64,000 nucleotides of DNA from Advenella kashmirensis WT001 (GCF_000219915.2 NC_017964.1:2108001-2172000); one strand, 5' to 3'. Positions 19,522 through 31,580 are shown, counted from the first letter of the stretch. Numbers and translations are program-made. The notes: generated by a model not told the origin, from the letters alone.

Positions 19522-20115
19522 TCAAGGGACAGTCCACTGTCCCTTTCCTTTTGTCTGATCGGTATAGATTTCCTGCACCAGGCCCAGGTCGCTCATCGGA
19601 ATTACCAGCGTCCAGGTAACACCCTGGGCTCCGAAATTTTCATTTGAAATAACAGCGCCCGCCTGCGTCAGGCGGACCCTGACTCTCTCTACATCAGAAT
19701 AATTACATGTGCAATAGACGGTCGCAGACGGTACGATAACCTTCTTTGGCGCTGCATCCAGGCACTTGGCCGCGCAACCACCATACGCCCTGACCAGTCC
19801 GCCCGTGCCCAGCTTGGTGCCCCCGAAGTAACGGATGACCAATACAGCGACATCGGTTAGCCCCTTGCCCTCGATGGCTTGCAGAATCGGCCTGCCGGCC
19901 GTGCCGCCAGGCTCGCCATCATCATTAAAGCGATAACCTTCAGCCGTTTTGTAAGCCCAGCAATTGTGCGTTGCTGTCGGATCGCCAACCTCGGAAAAAA
20001 AAGCCAGCGCCGCCGCTGCGTTGGCAGCGGGAGCAGCGTGCGCAATGAAGCGGCTCTTTTTTATTTCTTCTTCAAAACTGCACGCGGCCGTCAGTGTCGA
20101 CAATAATTCGGCCAT
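19522..20115 (-). CDS. YigZ/IMPACT family protein
   Basis: A 197-residue member of the UPF0029/IMPACT family. It shows KKSRFIAHAAP, DPTATHNCWAY, the signature DDGEPGGTAGRPIL, and VIRYFGGTKLGTGGLVRAYG. Related to eukaryotic IMPACT, a Gcn1-binding translation regulator; the bacterial role is unclear. The start is 15 bases after the ABC-F stop, so the two are likely one transcript, which fits a shared ribosome-related role. The last codons form one arm of a hairpin. Confidence 0.85.
   Translation of the reverse strand: MAELLSTLTAACSFEEEIKKSRFIAHAAPAANAAAALAFFSEVGDPTATHNCWAYKTAEGYRFNDDGEPGGTAGRPILQAIEGKGLTDVAVLVIRYFGGTKLGTGGLVRAYGGCAAKCLDAAPKKVIVPSATVYCTCNYSDVERVRVRLTQAGAVISNENFGAQGVTWTLVIPMSDLGLVQEIYTDQTKGKGQWTVP
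19524..19545. terminator. hairpin overlapping the YigZ stop
   Basis: AAGGGACAGT and ACTGTCCCTT, 10-bp perfect arms with a 2-base centre, followed on the plus strand by TCCTTTTG. It covers the last codons of the YigZ gene, so on the minus strand it is coding. On the plus strand it could terminate thioredoxin read-through. Confidence 0.45.
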
Positions 20116-20130
20116 CGACTTGTGGATCTC

Positions 20131-21731
20131 CTACTGCTCGATACCACGCGAATTGAGGTAATCATCGTATCCACCCTGATAGTCGTTCAATGTTCCATCA
20201 GGCATGATCTCGATGATTCGCGTGGCCAGACCGGAAACAAATTCCCGGTCATGTGATACAAAAACCAGTGTGCCGGCATATTTTTCCAGTGCAAACTGCA
20301 GTGACTCGATCGATTCCATATCCAGGTGGTTGGTCGGTTCATCCATCAGCAGGACATTATGGCGTCCCAGCATCAGCCGTCCAAATGTCATGCGATTCTT
20401 TTCTCCGCCAGATAACACCGGAACATCTTTAACGATGTCGTCGGCAGAAAACAGCAGCCGCCCCAGTACTGAACGGATCGCCTGGTCTTCGTCGCCCGGT
20501 TTACGGTGCTCGCCCATCCAGTCAAAGACATTGACATGTTTTTTGAAGTCCTCGGATACGTCCTGGGGCATATAGCCGATATCGGCATTTTCAGACCATT
20601 TGACCGAACCGCTGTCCGGCTCCAAATCCTGAGCGAAGAGGCGTAGCAGTGTCGTTTTACCTACGCCGTTGGCACCAATAATGGCAATTTTCTGTCCGGC
20701 CTCTATCATCGCGGAGAAATTGCTAATCACCGGCTTGTCATATGCCTTGCTGACTTTGTCCAGGGTGACTGCCAGGCGGTGCAAAGGTTTGGTCTGTTCA
20801 AAGCGAATATACGGGTTCTGGCGTGACGAGGGCTTGACCTCAACCGTTTCAGCTTTGATGCGATCAATCTGTTTCAGACGCGAGGTTGCCTGACGGGATT
20901 TGGACTTGTTGGCCGAAAATCGGCGCACAAAATCCTGCAGCTCGACAACCCGTTCCTTGGCCTTGGCGTTGTCCGACACCAGCCGTTGACGCGCCTGTGT
21001 CGAGGCCAGCATATACTCATCATAGTTTCCGGGATACAGGCGAATCTCACCATAATCCAGATCCGCCATATGAGTGCACACCTGATTCAGGAAATGCCGG
21101 TCGTGGCTGATAATAATCATGGTGCTCTGATAGCCGTTAAGCACGCCTTCGAGCCAGCGAATGGTATTGATGTCCAGGTTATTGGTGGGCTCATCCAGCA
21201 GCAAGACATCAGGATTGGAAAACAGCGCCTGCGCCAGCAACACACGCAACTTCCAGCCTGGCGCAATCTCGCGCATCGGCTGGCTGTGCTGCTCTACCGG
21301 AATATCCAGGCCGAGCAGCAGTTCACCGGCACGGGCTTCGGCCGTATATCCATCATATTCGGCAAACTTGGCCTCCAGCTCGGCCGCACGCATATAATCG
21401 TCATCGGTCGCTTCCAGATTGGCATAAATGGCATCGCGCTCGTGCATGGCCTGCCACATTTCCTCATGGCCCATCATCACTACGTCCAGCACCCGCATGT
21501 CTTCGAAGGCAAACTGATCCTGGCGCAATTTGCCCAGCGCACGCCGGGATCCAGCGAGACATTGCCCGATGAGGCTTCCAGATCACCACCAATGATTTTC
21601 ATGAAAGTGGACTTGCCCGATCCGTTCGCACCGATCAGGCCGTAGCGATTGCCTCCGCCAAATTTGACGCTGACGTTTTCGAAAAGAGGCTTGGGACCAA
21701 ACTGAATGGTTAAGTTAGCGGTAGAAATCAC
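20131..21731 (-). CDS. ABC-F family ATPase, YbiT-like (one frameshift)
   Basis: A soluble double-ATPase of the ABC-F translation-factor class. Domain 1 has Walker [10 protein letters not shown], a signature-like [16 protein letters not shown] and Walker [13 protein letters not shown]. Domain 2 has [18 protein letters not shown] and [12 protein letters not shown]. The linker between (residues about 240-290) is charged. GTG 21731 ([12 protein letters not shown]) is the likely start. One C is missing near 21540, joining DPGVR to [13 protein letters not shown]. Corrected length is about 533, as in YbiT. It is cotranscribed with the YigZ gene. Confidence 0.87.
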
Positions 21732-21759
21732 GACTGTATTTGATGCCTTGAATGGGGTT

Positions 21760-21799
21760 ATAAAAAAAGCCAAACGCGTTCGTAACAGCAGAACGCGTT
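21760..21799 (-). terminator. terminator between ldcA and the ABC-F gene
   Basis: Read on the minus strand: AACGCGTTC - 9-base loop - GAACGCGTT, then TGGCTTTTTTTAT. It separates the tadA-ldcA transcript from the ABC-F/YigZ transcript. Confidence 0.78.
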
Positions 21800-21848
21800 G
21801 TTCGTATCTTGCGCGCACCGCCGAAGGCGGTGCCGGAGATCATCAATG

Positions 21849-23434
<1,586 letters not shown>

Positions 23435-23606
23435 TTATGGAGGGCCTACACAACAGAGTGGTGACGCTGACACGAAGGATAAACCTGATATGAGCTTTCA
23501 GCGTGCCAGCGTTGCGCCGGTCTACCCGGCGGCATCACGGTAGCGACGGTTTTCGCGTCTGCAGCCCAGGCGCCGGGCCGTTGGCTGTAGCACGAATGCC
23601 CGCCGG

Positions 23607-26135
23607 CTACCAGCGATGGGTATAGCTGACATTGAATACAGCACCGGCCGCCGGCAAGCGACTGGTGTTGTTGCTATTGCGCATCAGTTGGCTATACAAG
23701 GGGTAGTAATGGCGATTCAGCACGTTCTGGACGCCAAAGGTTACTTTGTTTTTATCATCAATTGTCCATCGGCTGATCAGATCCACCGTCGTGTAACCCG
23801 AGGTTTCCCAGCGGCCGAAACTGGTTTTTTCATCCAGTCGATAGTCCTTCGATGCAAAATACGTCGCCTGTATGCGGTGACTCCATTTCTCGGAAGGTGT
23901 GTATTCCACATAGCCGGTTAGTTTCAATGGCGGTATGCGATATCCGGTCATATTCTGGTAACTGTCCTTACCTTCCGGTTTTTCTTCGCCCTTCATCCAC
24001 GTAAACGTACCACCCAGCGCCCATTGATTATCATTACTGTAATAATCCAGCCCGCCTTCTATCCCATAAATGCGTTCTTTGGTGCGCAGCAGCGTCAGCC
24101 CATTATTGAAGCTTTGCAGCGCACCCAGATCCGATTTCGAATGAAATACGGTCAGATTGGCCGCGACGTTGGAAAATGTCCCGCGCCAGCCCAGTTCAAA
24201 GGTATCTGTTTTCACGGGTTCCAGGTTTGACGCGCCAAAATTGAAGGCTGGGGTCGCATTACGCACCTGGACGCCGACATCGGGAAGCTCAAAACCCTGG
24301 CTGAAGGACGCATAAAATTCCTGGCCCTTGATCGGTGTATAAACCACACCCGCGTTGTAACTCCAGGCGCCATAGTGAACCGTTCCGCCGGAAACCCGTC
24401 CCGGATTGGCCACACGCGATTGCGACAGCGGCGTAAAGTCATCAAAACGCACACTGGCGCGATCATACCGGGCCCCGCCCTGCACCGCCCAGTGTTCGTT
24501 AAAACGATGCTCCAGCTGGGCAAACGCGCCAATACTGCGTGTCGTTATCGGTGGCATGTAGGTTAATGAGTCGATTTTGCGAAAATGCAAACCGCCGCTT
24601 CTGTCATATTCATACGGATCAAATACGTCCAGTGGCATTTCACTGCGCTCTTCATTGAAATCCAGACCCCAGGTCAACTGGGTATTTTTATCGGAAGTCA
24701 AGGGCGTCTTGATCGTCAATCGACCGCCAAATACGCTTGATTTTTGCGTGACCTGATCCACATTGGCACCCCTGACTGATACGCCGCGCGCATCAAACGG
24801 GGCAAAGCGTGTGAAGAAGTCGCGATAGTAAATTTGCGCGGCCAGCGTGCTTCCCGCAATATCGCGGTTCTGATACTCCAGACTGGCCAGCGTATTGCGG
24901 ATCCGATTTTGCTCGTCCAGCTCCAGTCCGCGGATACTGCGCGCGGCGGTGGTGCCAGGCGGCTGCCGCGCCACGCTCGGGTCGGATGCATAGTCGGTAT
25001 CCTGTTTAGCGTCATAGTGGCTCAGGGATAACTGTATACGCTGCTTCTCATCAATTTGCAGACCGACTTTGCCAGACATATTGTAGATGTTCGAATCAAA
25101 CAGATCACCCTGGCTTGGTTCCGGCGCCAGGCGTGTACCGCGTGCGTCGTACGATCCACCGGTATGGCTGGCGCCCAGGCTTAGCGAATAATCAATTTTG
25201 TCATTGCCGCCGGAAAAATAATGCTGTATCCCGCCGCCCAGGCCTGCCGCGCCCAGCCGGGACAATGGCGTCGTTGCCGTAACGGTCGTCTCGGCGCGAG
25301 GCTCGCCATCGTACCCTCTGGTGCGTATCGACACAATGCCACCGGCCGCACCACTGCCGTAGATCGCGCTACTGCCACGCAACACTTCAATTTGCTCAAT
25401 ATCAGCAGGGTTGATATTGGCAAGGTTGCGCGAAGAATCACGATTGGTATTCAGGGGAATGCCATCGACCAGAATCAGCATATTGCGACCGCGCAGGGTT
25501 TGGCCGTAGTCGGTAATCGTATGACTGGAGTCGGCCATGCCTGGCAGCACTTTACTTAAAACGGTGGCCACACTGTCGGATCCGGCACGCAATATATCCA
25601 GTTGCTCGCGGTCAATAACCGCAATCTGCCGGGTGGGCGACATCAAGTCACTTTGTGTACGTCCAGTCACGGTAATGGCAGACAGTTGGGTAACCGGTGC
25701 TGCTGTTTGCTGCGCAGCAGACACGGACGGCGCCGCAGCCACCGGTGCCGTTGCGGTGTCCAGCGTATAGTTACCATCTCCTACCTTTCTTATGCGAAGG
25801 CCGGTGCCGGCCAGTAGTCGATCAAAGCCGCTCTGCACCGAGTGCTGACCAGTGAGCCCCTGCGTTTTCAAGCCGCGGGTGGCATTCATGTCGATACTCA
25901 AATTAACACCGGCCTGCCCTGCATAACTGAGCAGTGCGGGTCCCAATTCGCCGGGCGCAATATTATAGGTATGACGCGTTTGCGCCGAACTGGGTTCGGC
26001 GGCCCAGGCTGGCGCAACCGCCAGCGTGGCGCCCAGGCCCAGCGCAGACAAGGTGCCAAGCACTGCAGCGCTTATATGGCGCTGAGCACCGAACGAAGAA
26101 TCAAACAAATAGGAATCTGATGTCAGATTAGCCAT
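23607..26135 (-). CDS. TonB-dependent siderophore receptor with signalling (STN) domain
   Basis: An 842-residue outer-membrane receptor of the FecA/FhuE-like transducer type. A long signal peptide (cleavage near AWA-AE) leads to an STN (secretin/TonB short N-terminal) domain at about 55-110, which contacts the anti-sigma factor. The plug follows (about 150-280: ITVTGRTQSD, LRGRNMLILVDGIPL, VLRGSSAIYGSGAAGGIVSI). The beta-barrel ends with the terminal aromatic YTHRW. ATG 26135 has AGGAA 8 bases upstream. It lies directly downstream of fecI-fecR genes, so it is the target and inducer-sensor of that system. Ligand unknown; a siderophore is likely. Confidence 0.92.
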   Translation of the reverse strand: MANLTSDSYLFDSSFGAQRHISAAVLGTLSALGLGATLAVAPAWAAEPSSAQTRHTYNIAPGELGPALLSYAGQAGVNLSIDMNATRGLKTQGLTGQHSVQSGFDRLLAGTGLRIRKVGDGNYTLDTATAPVAAAPSVSAAQQTAAPVTQLSAITVTGRTQSDLMSPTRQIAVIDREQLDILRAGSDSVATVLSKVLPGMADSSHTITDYGQTLRGRNMLILVDGIPLNTNRDSSRNLANINPADIEQIEVLRGSSAIYGSGAAGGIVSIRTRGYDGEPRAETTVTATTPLSRLGAAGLGGGIQHYFSGGNDKIDYSLSLGASHTGGSYDARGTRLAPEPSQGDLFDSNIYNMSGKVGLQIDEKQRIQLSLSHYDAKQDTDYASDPSVARQPPGTTAARSIRGLELDEQNRIRNTLASLEYQNRDIAGSTLAAQIYYRDFFTRFAPFDARGVSVRGANVDQVTQKSSVFGGRLTIKTPLTSDKNTQLTWGLDFNEERSEMPLDVFDPYEYDRSGGLHFRKIDSLTYMPPITTRSIGAFAQLEHRFNEHWAVQGGARYDRASVRFDDFTPLSQSRVANPGRVSGGTVHYGAWSYNAGVVYTPIKGQEFYASFSQGFELPDVGVQVRNATPAFNFGASNLEPVKTDTFELGWRGTFSNVAANLTVFHSKSDLGALQSFNNGLTLLRTKERIYGIEGGLDYYSNDNQWALGGTFTWMKGEEKPEGKDSYQNMTGYRIPPLKLTGYVEYTPSEKWSHRIQATYFASKDYRLDEKTSFGRWETSGYTTVDLISRWTIDDKNKVTFGVQNVLNRHYYPLYSQLMRNSNNTSRLPAAGAVFNVSYTHRW

Positions 26136-26249
26136 GAAAAAAGTTCCTGTCACAAGTCAGTAAATTAAAGTTCTTATAGACATGACAGCCGAGACGCAAA
26201 AACAGGACAAAATAATTGAATTTTTTTTCGTTCCCGCAGAAAGCCGCTA

Positions 26250-27261
26250 CTATCGTGCCGCAACAGTGACCCAGTAGCGGGTGCGAAACTGGATTTGCAC
26301 CGGCAGTGTCTGGGCAAGCGCCTCAAGAATGCGATCCGTATTATTGAGTTGAAAGGCGCCCGATACTGGAATGTCGGCCACAGATGAATCACAACGCAAG
26401 ATACCCGGGCGATACCGTCCGAGTTCGGCCACAAAATCAACAAGCCTCATTTGCTCGGCATACAGCACGCCCTGGACCCATTGCCCGCGCGGCGAACGCG
26501 GGCACCTTGGCGCCGAAGGTGTCGGCGCTGAAATCCAGTGCCTGTCCGGCCGGTACGATATGCGTCTGGGACGCATGCAGCGGCTGCACCTGAACAGCGC
26601 CTTCCAGCACCGTCAAACGCGTGCGATCAGGCGTACACCGCACGATAAACCTAGTGCCCAACGCCTGCAGACTGCCCTGCTGCGTCCTGACGACAAAAGG
26701 ACGCGCGCCTGCCTGGGGATCGTGTGCCGTCTGGATATGGATTTCGCCCGCGCGCTGCAGCACCAGCCGCTCCCTTGCATCAAAGGCCACGTCCACAGCG
26801 CTTGATGTATTCAGACTGAGCTGACTGCCATCCGCCAGAGCCACGTCGCGGCGCTCACCGGTGCCGGTGCGGTACTGGGCATTGAGCGAATCCCAGGGAA
26901 CCGCGCGGTAACCGAGCCACATAGCCGAAGGCACTGTAACGGCCAGCGCAACGGTTTTGATCATCATTCGGCGGTTTTCGGAAACGCGAGGCCGGTTCAA
27001 TACCGGCATGGCCAGTGGTACTGGCACCGAATCAAATTGGCGGTTCAGTTTTTCTACGCTTTCCCAGATGCGTTGATGTTCCGGGCTTTGTCTGCGCCAG
27101 TGCGCGCAACGCTGTGCATCAGCCTCATTAAAACGCCCGGAATGCATCAACACCAGCCATTTTACCGCCTCGTCCACCAATTGGGTTTGCTGCGGCCCGG
27201 CGGCGCTGGTGGTATCTCTGATGGTATTCACGCCGCTTGCGTCAGCATCAAGGTGAGGCAT
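26250..27261 (-). CDS. FecR-like anti-sigma/signal transducer (one frameshift)
   Basis: A single-pass inner-membrane regulator passing the receptor signal to the sigma factor. The cytoplasmic N-terminal domain has EAVKWLVLMHSGRFNEADAQRCAHWRRQSPEHQRIW in the DUF4880 style (two halves, residues 30-66). A membrane segment follows MMIKTVALAVTVPSAMWLG, then the FecR domain (TGTGERRDVALADGS, LNTSSAVDVAFD, ALGTRFIVR). One extra base (or two lost) near 26495 shifts the end; a read as VPASPRGQWVQGVLYAEQMRL restores the usual FecR C-terminus. It overlaps the fecI stop by about 34 bases. Confidence 0.85.
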
Positions 27262-27755
27262 TGTTTGAAACCTTGCGCCATGTAGCGCGTAACTGTACGT
27301 ACACTCACCTGTAGATGTGCCGCAATTTGCTCGTAGCTCATACCCTCGAGTTGACATAGCAGAAACGCCGTGCGCACGCGAGCGGGTAATGCATCCAGCA
27401 GCCCATCAAGCTCCTGCAATGTTTCCAGAAGAATCGCACGCTCTTCCAGGCCAGGCACATGCTGCTGTGGCAGCAACGATAACGATGCCTCGTAGGCACG
27501 CTCCAGCGACTGCCGTTCATAAAAATTGATCAGCAGGCGCTTGGCGACGGTCGTCAGGTAGGCACGGGGCTCATCGAGCACCGGAATTGTATCTTGCCGA
27601 TACCCAGCCAATACCCGCATAAATGTGTCTTGGGCAAGGTCGGCTGCATCAAAGCGGTTACCCAGTTTTCTGTGCAGCCATTGGTACAGCCATCCATGAT
27701 GATCCTGGTAAAGGATATGGATTTCCCGCTGCAAAACTGACTGGCTACCGGCCAT
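27228..27755 (-). CDS. FecI-like ECF sigma factor
   Basis: A 175-residue extracytoplasmic-function sigma factor. Region 2 includes HGWLYQWLHRKLGNRFDAADLAQDTFMRVL; region 4 includes ARVRTAFLLCQLEGMSYEQIAAHLQVSVRTVTRYM, the DNA-binding helix-turn-helix. ATG 27755 (MAGSQSVLQRE) has AGAGGAAC as ribosome-binding site; the frame is open further upstream across the Fur box. It drives the downstream receptor gene when the receptor and FecR signal ligand binding. Confidence 0.92.
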   Translation of the reverse strand: MAGSQSVLQREIHILYQDHHGWLYQWLHRKLGNRFDAADLAQDTFMRVLAGYRQDTIPVLDEPRAYLTTVAKRLLINFYERQSLERAYEASLSLLPQQHVPGLEERAILLETLQELDGLLDALPARVRTAFLLCQLEGMSYEQIAAHLQVSVRTVTRYMAQGFKQCLTLMLTQAA

Positions 27756-27799
27756 GCGTTCCTCTTTCAGTAAAGTGCCGCACCAACATAAAAAACAAC

Positions 27800-27823
27800 G
27801 ATAATGACATTCGTTCTCATTAT
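27800..27823 (-). promoter_or_regulatory. Fur box upstream of fecI
   Basis: GATAATGACATTCGTTCTCA followed by TTAT fits the Fur site as repeated GATAAT-like hexamers, close to the E. coli consensus. It lies 45-68 bases before the fecI ATG and overlaps a -10-like TATAAT on the minus strand (27818-27823). This predicts iron repression of the whole signalling system. The remaining bases to 28225 show no gene. Confidence 0.75.
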
Positions 27824-28220
27824 ATATAACAATTGACAATTATTACGGCCCAAATACCAGTCATCGACACAGAAAAAACCTGGTGTTTACAGCAGATCAT
27901 GCGCTGTATGGAGGTCAACGCAAGCATCGACCGAACCTAAGGTCGGCCTGCGCACCTCGTATTTTCGATCCGTGATGGTTAACCCGCGCCCATACGCCGG
28001 GCATTTCCGCAATGATCAGGTCACCCTATAACGAGCCGGCTATGCTTGTTGGCGAACAAACCCCGACGCCGGCAAGACCGATTGCGTGATGAAAAATGCC
28101 GATACTGGTATTGCGATATTTCATGGGACTCCACTGTCGCTTATATTGATCCTGCGTTGCCCCGGGGGAAGGTTATCTGCTCATTTCTCTTGTTTCAAGG
28201 GTAAACCCGTAGTAAAATAC

Positions 28221-28232
28221 TTTGCATGCAAA
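28221..28232. promoter_or_regulatory. palindrome over the MarR start codon
   Basis: A perfect 12-bp palindrome TTTGCATGCAAA whose centre is the ATG of the MarR gene (28226). It could be an autoregulatory operator, since MarR proteins often bind short AT-flanked palindromes near their own promoters, though this position is in the translation start. Confidence 0.3.
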
Positions 28233-28705
28233 CTAAATCTCCGGCATCCCCTTCTACTTTGCATCAACCTTATCAGGCGCGTAGCCGCTTTGGTTTTCTG
28301 CTGGGCAGCGTATACAGACAGTGGCGTCGCCAGATCGATTTGGCTTTCAAAGACCTGGGCCTTTCGGATGCCACGCGCATGCCGCTGCTGGTACTGTATG
28401 TGCACAACAAAGCCCTGCTGCAGAAAGAGCTGGCGCAGGCTTTGTATCTGGAATCGTCATCGCTGGTGCGCGTGCTGGCCCAGCTACAAAAGGCGCAACT
28501 GGTGCAATGGGACAACGACCCGGCCGACCGGCGCACCAAGTGCATTGCCCTGACGCCTGCTGGTCGCAAGGTAGCCGCGCTGATTTTGGAGAAAAGCATG
28601 GAAATCGAACAAGCCATACTGGCTGATCTTTCTGCAAATGAAATACAAGTTACCCGCCAGGCCCTGGAAAAAATCTCCGGACGACTCGAGTCCCGGGACA
28701 AATAA
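28226..28705 (+). CDS. MarR-family transcriptional regulator
   Basis: A 159-residue winged-helix regulator. The DNA-binding core is LLQKELAQALYLESSSLVRVLAQLQKAQLVQW (read in two halves, about 66-97), followed by the wing NDPADRRTKCIALTPAGRKV. The helices at both ends (RRQIDLAFKDLGL; ILADLSANEIQ) form the dimer. It resembles SlyA/MarR proteins. It precedes an MFS exporter by 75 bases on the same strand and probably controls it. Confidence 0.88.
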   Translation: MQTKSPASPSTLHQPYQARSRFGFLLGSVYRQWRRQIDLAFKDLGLSDATRMPLLVLYVHNKALLQKELAQALYLESSSLVRVLAQLQKAQLVQWDNDPADRRTKCIALTPAGRKVAALILEKSMEIEQAILADLSANEIQVTRQALEKISGRLESRDK

Positions 28706-28780
28706 ACACATGACACAGCACTTGTCTTCCTTCTGCACCAGCACCGGCCAAACCTGCGCCAGAAAACATACGGTTGAAAA

Positions 28781-29996
28781 ATGAAATTGAAAGTATCGCC
28801 CTTTGCCTGGGTGAGTTTTGCCATGATTGTTGGCGTGATGGGCACTGCGCTTATCAGTCCCCTGTATGCGCTCTATAAAGAGGCCTGGCAACTGCAAACC
28901 AGCGATATCTCGCTGATCTACGTCATGTACATGGGCGGTGCGTTGTGCGGCTTGCTGTTTCTGGGGCGTCTGCCAGACCGTGTCGGCTTTCGCCCGATGA
29001 TGCAGTCGGGCCTGGCGCTGGTCTTGCTCGGGACAGCCATCAGCCTGATCGCATGGAACATGACCAGCCTGAACATCGGGCGGTTTATCGTGGGAGTGGC
29101 CTCAAGCATGGTAACGACCAGTGCGACCCTGGGGTTATCAAAACTGTCCCGCCACGGCAGCGTACAGCGCGTGGCCATGATGACCGGTTTCCTGATGGCG
29201 TTCGGCTTTGGCCTGGGGCCTCTGGTGGGCGGCATTATCGGACAATGGGCCCCTGCGCCATTGAAGCTTGCCTATGTTCCGACCCTGATCCTGGGCAGTC
29301 TGGGTTTAACGGTATTATGCTGCCTGAACCTGCCCGATACCATTAAACCCAAGGCTGCTGCCCGTCTGACCCTGCACGATATTTTGCCAAAACTGACCTG
29401 GCCCGACGCAAGCGCATCCAGGCGTTTGTACTCACCTGCTGTCTGCCTTTTCTGGCATTTGGCGTTTTTGGCCTGTATGCGTCCATGGCGCCGCTATTTC
29501 TGGGCAAACTTGTGCCATGGGACGGTCCGGTCGTCAGCGGCACCTCTATTGCATTAATCCTGTTTTCTTCGGCTGCGGTTCAGGTGATTGCCGGACGCAT
29601 GCTATTCACTGGTGCGGGGCTACGGGCACAATCGCATTGGCCCTGAGCAACGCGATTCTCATGCTGAACTTGCACGCCAGCTCAGCCATTTTGTTTGCGC
29701 TGGGTGTGTCGCTCACGGCAATCGGGCATGGCATGACCATGCTTGCCGGCATGGGCATGATCACCCGCCTGGCCGGACCCGCCAATCGCTCAGGACTCTT
29801 GGCTACTTACCTGGTTGCCGGTTACGTCGGCAGCATGATCCCCATGATGGGCATAGGCTGGATTGCCGACCATTGGGGTATTGAAGCGGCCATCTATTCA
29901 TTCTGCACGATGGTTATCGCTATTGGCGTGCCGGTGGCGGTACTCTTTCAGCGCCATCCGCGTATCCGACCGGCAATGGTCCAGCCGGCACATTAA
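28781..29996 (+). CDS. MFS transporter, drug-efflux type (two frameshifts)
   Basis: A major-facilitator exporter of about 405 residues and 12 predicted helices. Motif A appears as GRLPDRVGFRPMM after helix 2, and motif C-like GFLMAFGFGLGPLVGGIIGQW lies in helix 5 (read in two parts). One C is missing near 29397 (ACC-CTG), joining ILPKLT to LARRKRIQAFVLTC. One G is missing in the G-run at 29616-29619, joining FTGAG to ATGTIALALSN. Reading through both gives an uninterrupted protein ending PAMVQPAH. Probably regulated by the MarR protein upstream; substrate unknown. Confidence 0.82.
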
Positions 29997-30105
29997 GAGA
30001 AAGAGGTAGCATCCGCTGCCCCTATTGCGATTCATTGCCCTGCGGGACCGGCGGTAGTGTGCTCGGTCCCCAGGATTGTCACATGCCGGCGCAAAACCTC
30101 GCAGG

Positions 30106-31026
30106 TCAATCGCTCATTTGGATAAGTACCTTCCCGCAAGCATGACCGGTGGCCACCTTCTCCAATGCCAATTCCGCTTCGTCTAACGGAAAGGTAGAGT
30201 CGATGATCACCTGTAAACGCGCTGCCTGGAACAGGCGTGTGGCTTCCGACAGCAAAGGCATCGCATTTGAAAAGAACACGAACTCGCCCGAGTATCCGTT
30301 GGCTGGCTGGATTCCAAACTCCACCAACGTCGCAATGCGGCCACCGTCGCGCAAGACCGACCAAGACTTCGCCAGCGTGTCGCCGCCGATGGTGTCGAGT
30401 ACAAGATCAATGTCACGCACTTCCGCGAAATCCGCTGTACGATAGTCGATGACCTCGTCCGCGCCCAGCCCCCTGACCAGATCAATGTTCTTGCGTGACG
30501 CTGTCGCCACGACATACGAACCGGCTTGATGAGCTAACTGGACTGCCATGCAGCCTACGCCTCCGGCTGCGGCGTGGATCAACACACGCTGTCCGTGCTG
30601 CAATCGACCCACTTCGAACAGTGCCTGATGAGCTGTGCCAAAGGCAGTCGGCAAGGCTGCAGCCTGTTCGGCACTCATGCCCGTTGGTATAATACACAGC
30701 TCATCCGCCGCTATTACCACGGTTTGTGCGAAGGCGCCGCCCGCGATGGGCGCCGTGCGACCGACAACCCGGTCACCGGGCTTGAGGTTGTTCACCTGCG
30801 CACCGACGGACTCGACGACGCCACTAAAATCCGTGCCCGGCACATAGGGAAATTCAATTGGAAAAATCTGCTGCATGTAGCCGGCCATCATCTTCACGTC
30901 CAGCGGGTTAACACCGGCCGCTATGACGGTCACCGCCACTTCGGCAGGACCAAGAACGCGAATCGAGCGTTCGTCGATACTCAAGCCGTCGGGTGCACCA
31001 AAGCGACTAAGGGATGCTGCTTTCAT
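30106..31026 (-). CDS. MDR-family NADPH:quinone-type oxidoreductase
   Basis: A 306-residue zinc-independent medium-chain reductase. The catalytic domain opens MKAASLSRFGAPDGLSI and has VIAAGVNPLDVKMMAG and PYVPGTDFSGVV; the NADPH-binding motif is HAAAGGVGCMAVQLA near residue 145. No Cys/His zinc pattern is seen. ATG 31026 has GGAG 9 bases upstream. It starts 17 bases after the corrected end of the SnoaL-like gene, and the pair diverges from a LysR regulator, a classical inducible detoxification layout. Confidence 0.87.
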   Translation of the reverse strand: MKAASLSRFGAPDGLSIDERSIRVLGPAEVAVTVIAAGVNPLDVKMMAGYMQQIFPIEFPYVPGTDFSGVVESVGAQVNNLKPGDRVVGRTAPIAGGAFAQTVVIAADELCIIPTGMSAEQAAALPTAFGTAHQALFEVGRLQHGQRVLIHAAAGGVGCMAVQLAHQAGSYVVATASRKNIDLVRGLGADEVIDYRTADFAEVRDIDLVLDTIGGDTLAKSWSVLRDGGRIATLVEFGIQPANGYSGEFVFFSNAMPLLSEATRLFQAARLQVIIDSTFPLDEAELALEKVATGHACGKVLIQMSD

Positions 31027-31043
31027 CGGATGTCTCCAAGTAT

Positions 31044-31486
31044 TCAGGATTGTGGCGGAAACTGACCAAGCTGCAGGAAAAGCCCGAACCAGTCCTCCAG
31101 GTGCCAAGTTGCAATCAGCGCGCGCCATCAAGCGCGTGGAATTCGTGGAGACGGAAGCTCACCTTTTTTCCAGTGGGCGCGATACCAAGTATTTCGCCGC
31201 GATGAGTGCCGTTGATCTCGGCTCGAACGCCGATTCGGCCGGGCTCCTGGATCATATCGTGGACGATAATCTGGATATCCGGGAACGCATGGACGACGTT
31301 TCGAATGATGGGTTTAATGCCGTCAGGTCCAGCGCCTTGGCCGGGAGCCAGCGGAATATCTTCCCATGATGGATCAAGGACATCATCGACAAGATCGGGA
31401 TTTTTGTCGGCGAATGCCCGATAGAACGTTTCTACGGCCAGGCGTTCAGTGCGAAGCCGTTCGGAAATTTCAGTAAAAGGACGCAT
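31044..31486 (-). CDS. SnoaL-like ester cyclase-type protein (one frameshift)
   Basis: A small SnoaL/nuclear-transport-factor-2-fold protein. Family features are VETFYRAFADKNPDLVDDVLDP, FPDIQIIVHDMI, and the reading RAEINGTHRGEILGIAPTGK. The open frame stops early at 31115, but restoring one C near 31118 (CGC-CTG-ATT) continues as LIATWHLEDWFGLFLQLGQF to a stop at 31044, the usual end of this family (WHLEDW). Corrected length is about 147. Start ATG 31486 is chosen. Likely cotranscribed with the MDR gene. Confidence 0.78.
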
Positions 31487-31580
31487 TGCTTTTCGCTTTC
31501 GGTTGTTGGCTGTGGTGAAATTCTGCGCGCAACGGTATAATTCGTCCAACAAATATTCGATATATATAATTATTCATATT

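Noticed and set aside
28086..28553. Plus-strand frame overlapping MarR
   Set aside because: It is an alternative frame of the MarR gene with no domain features.
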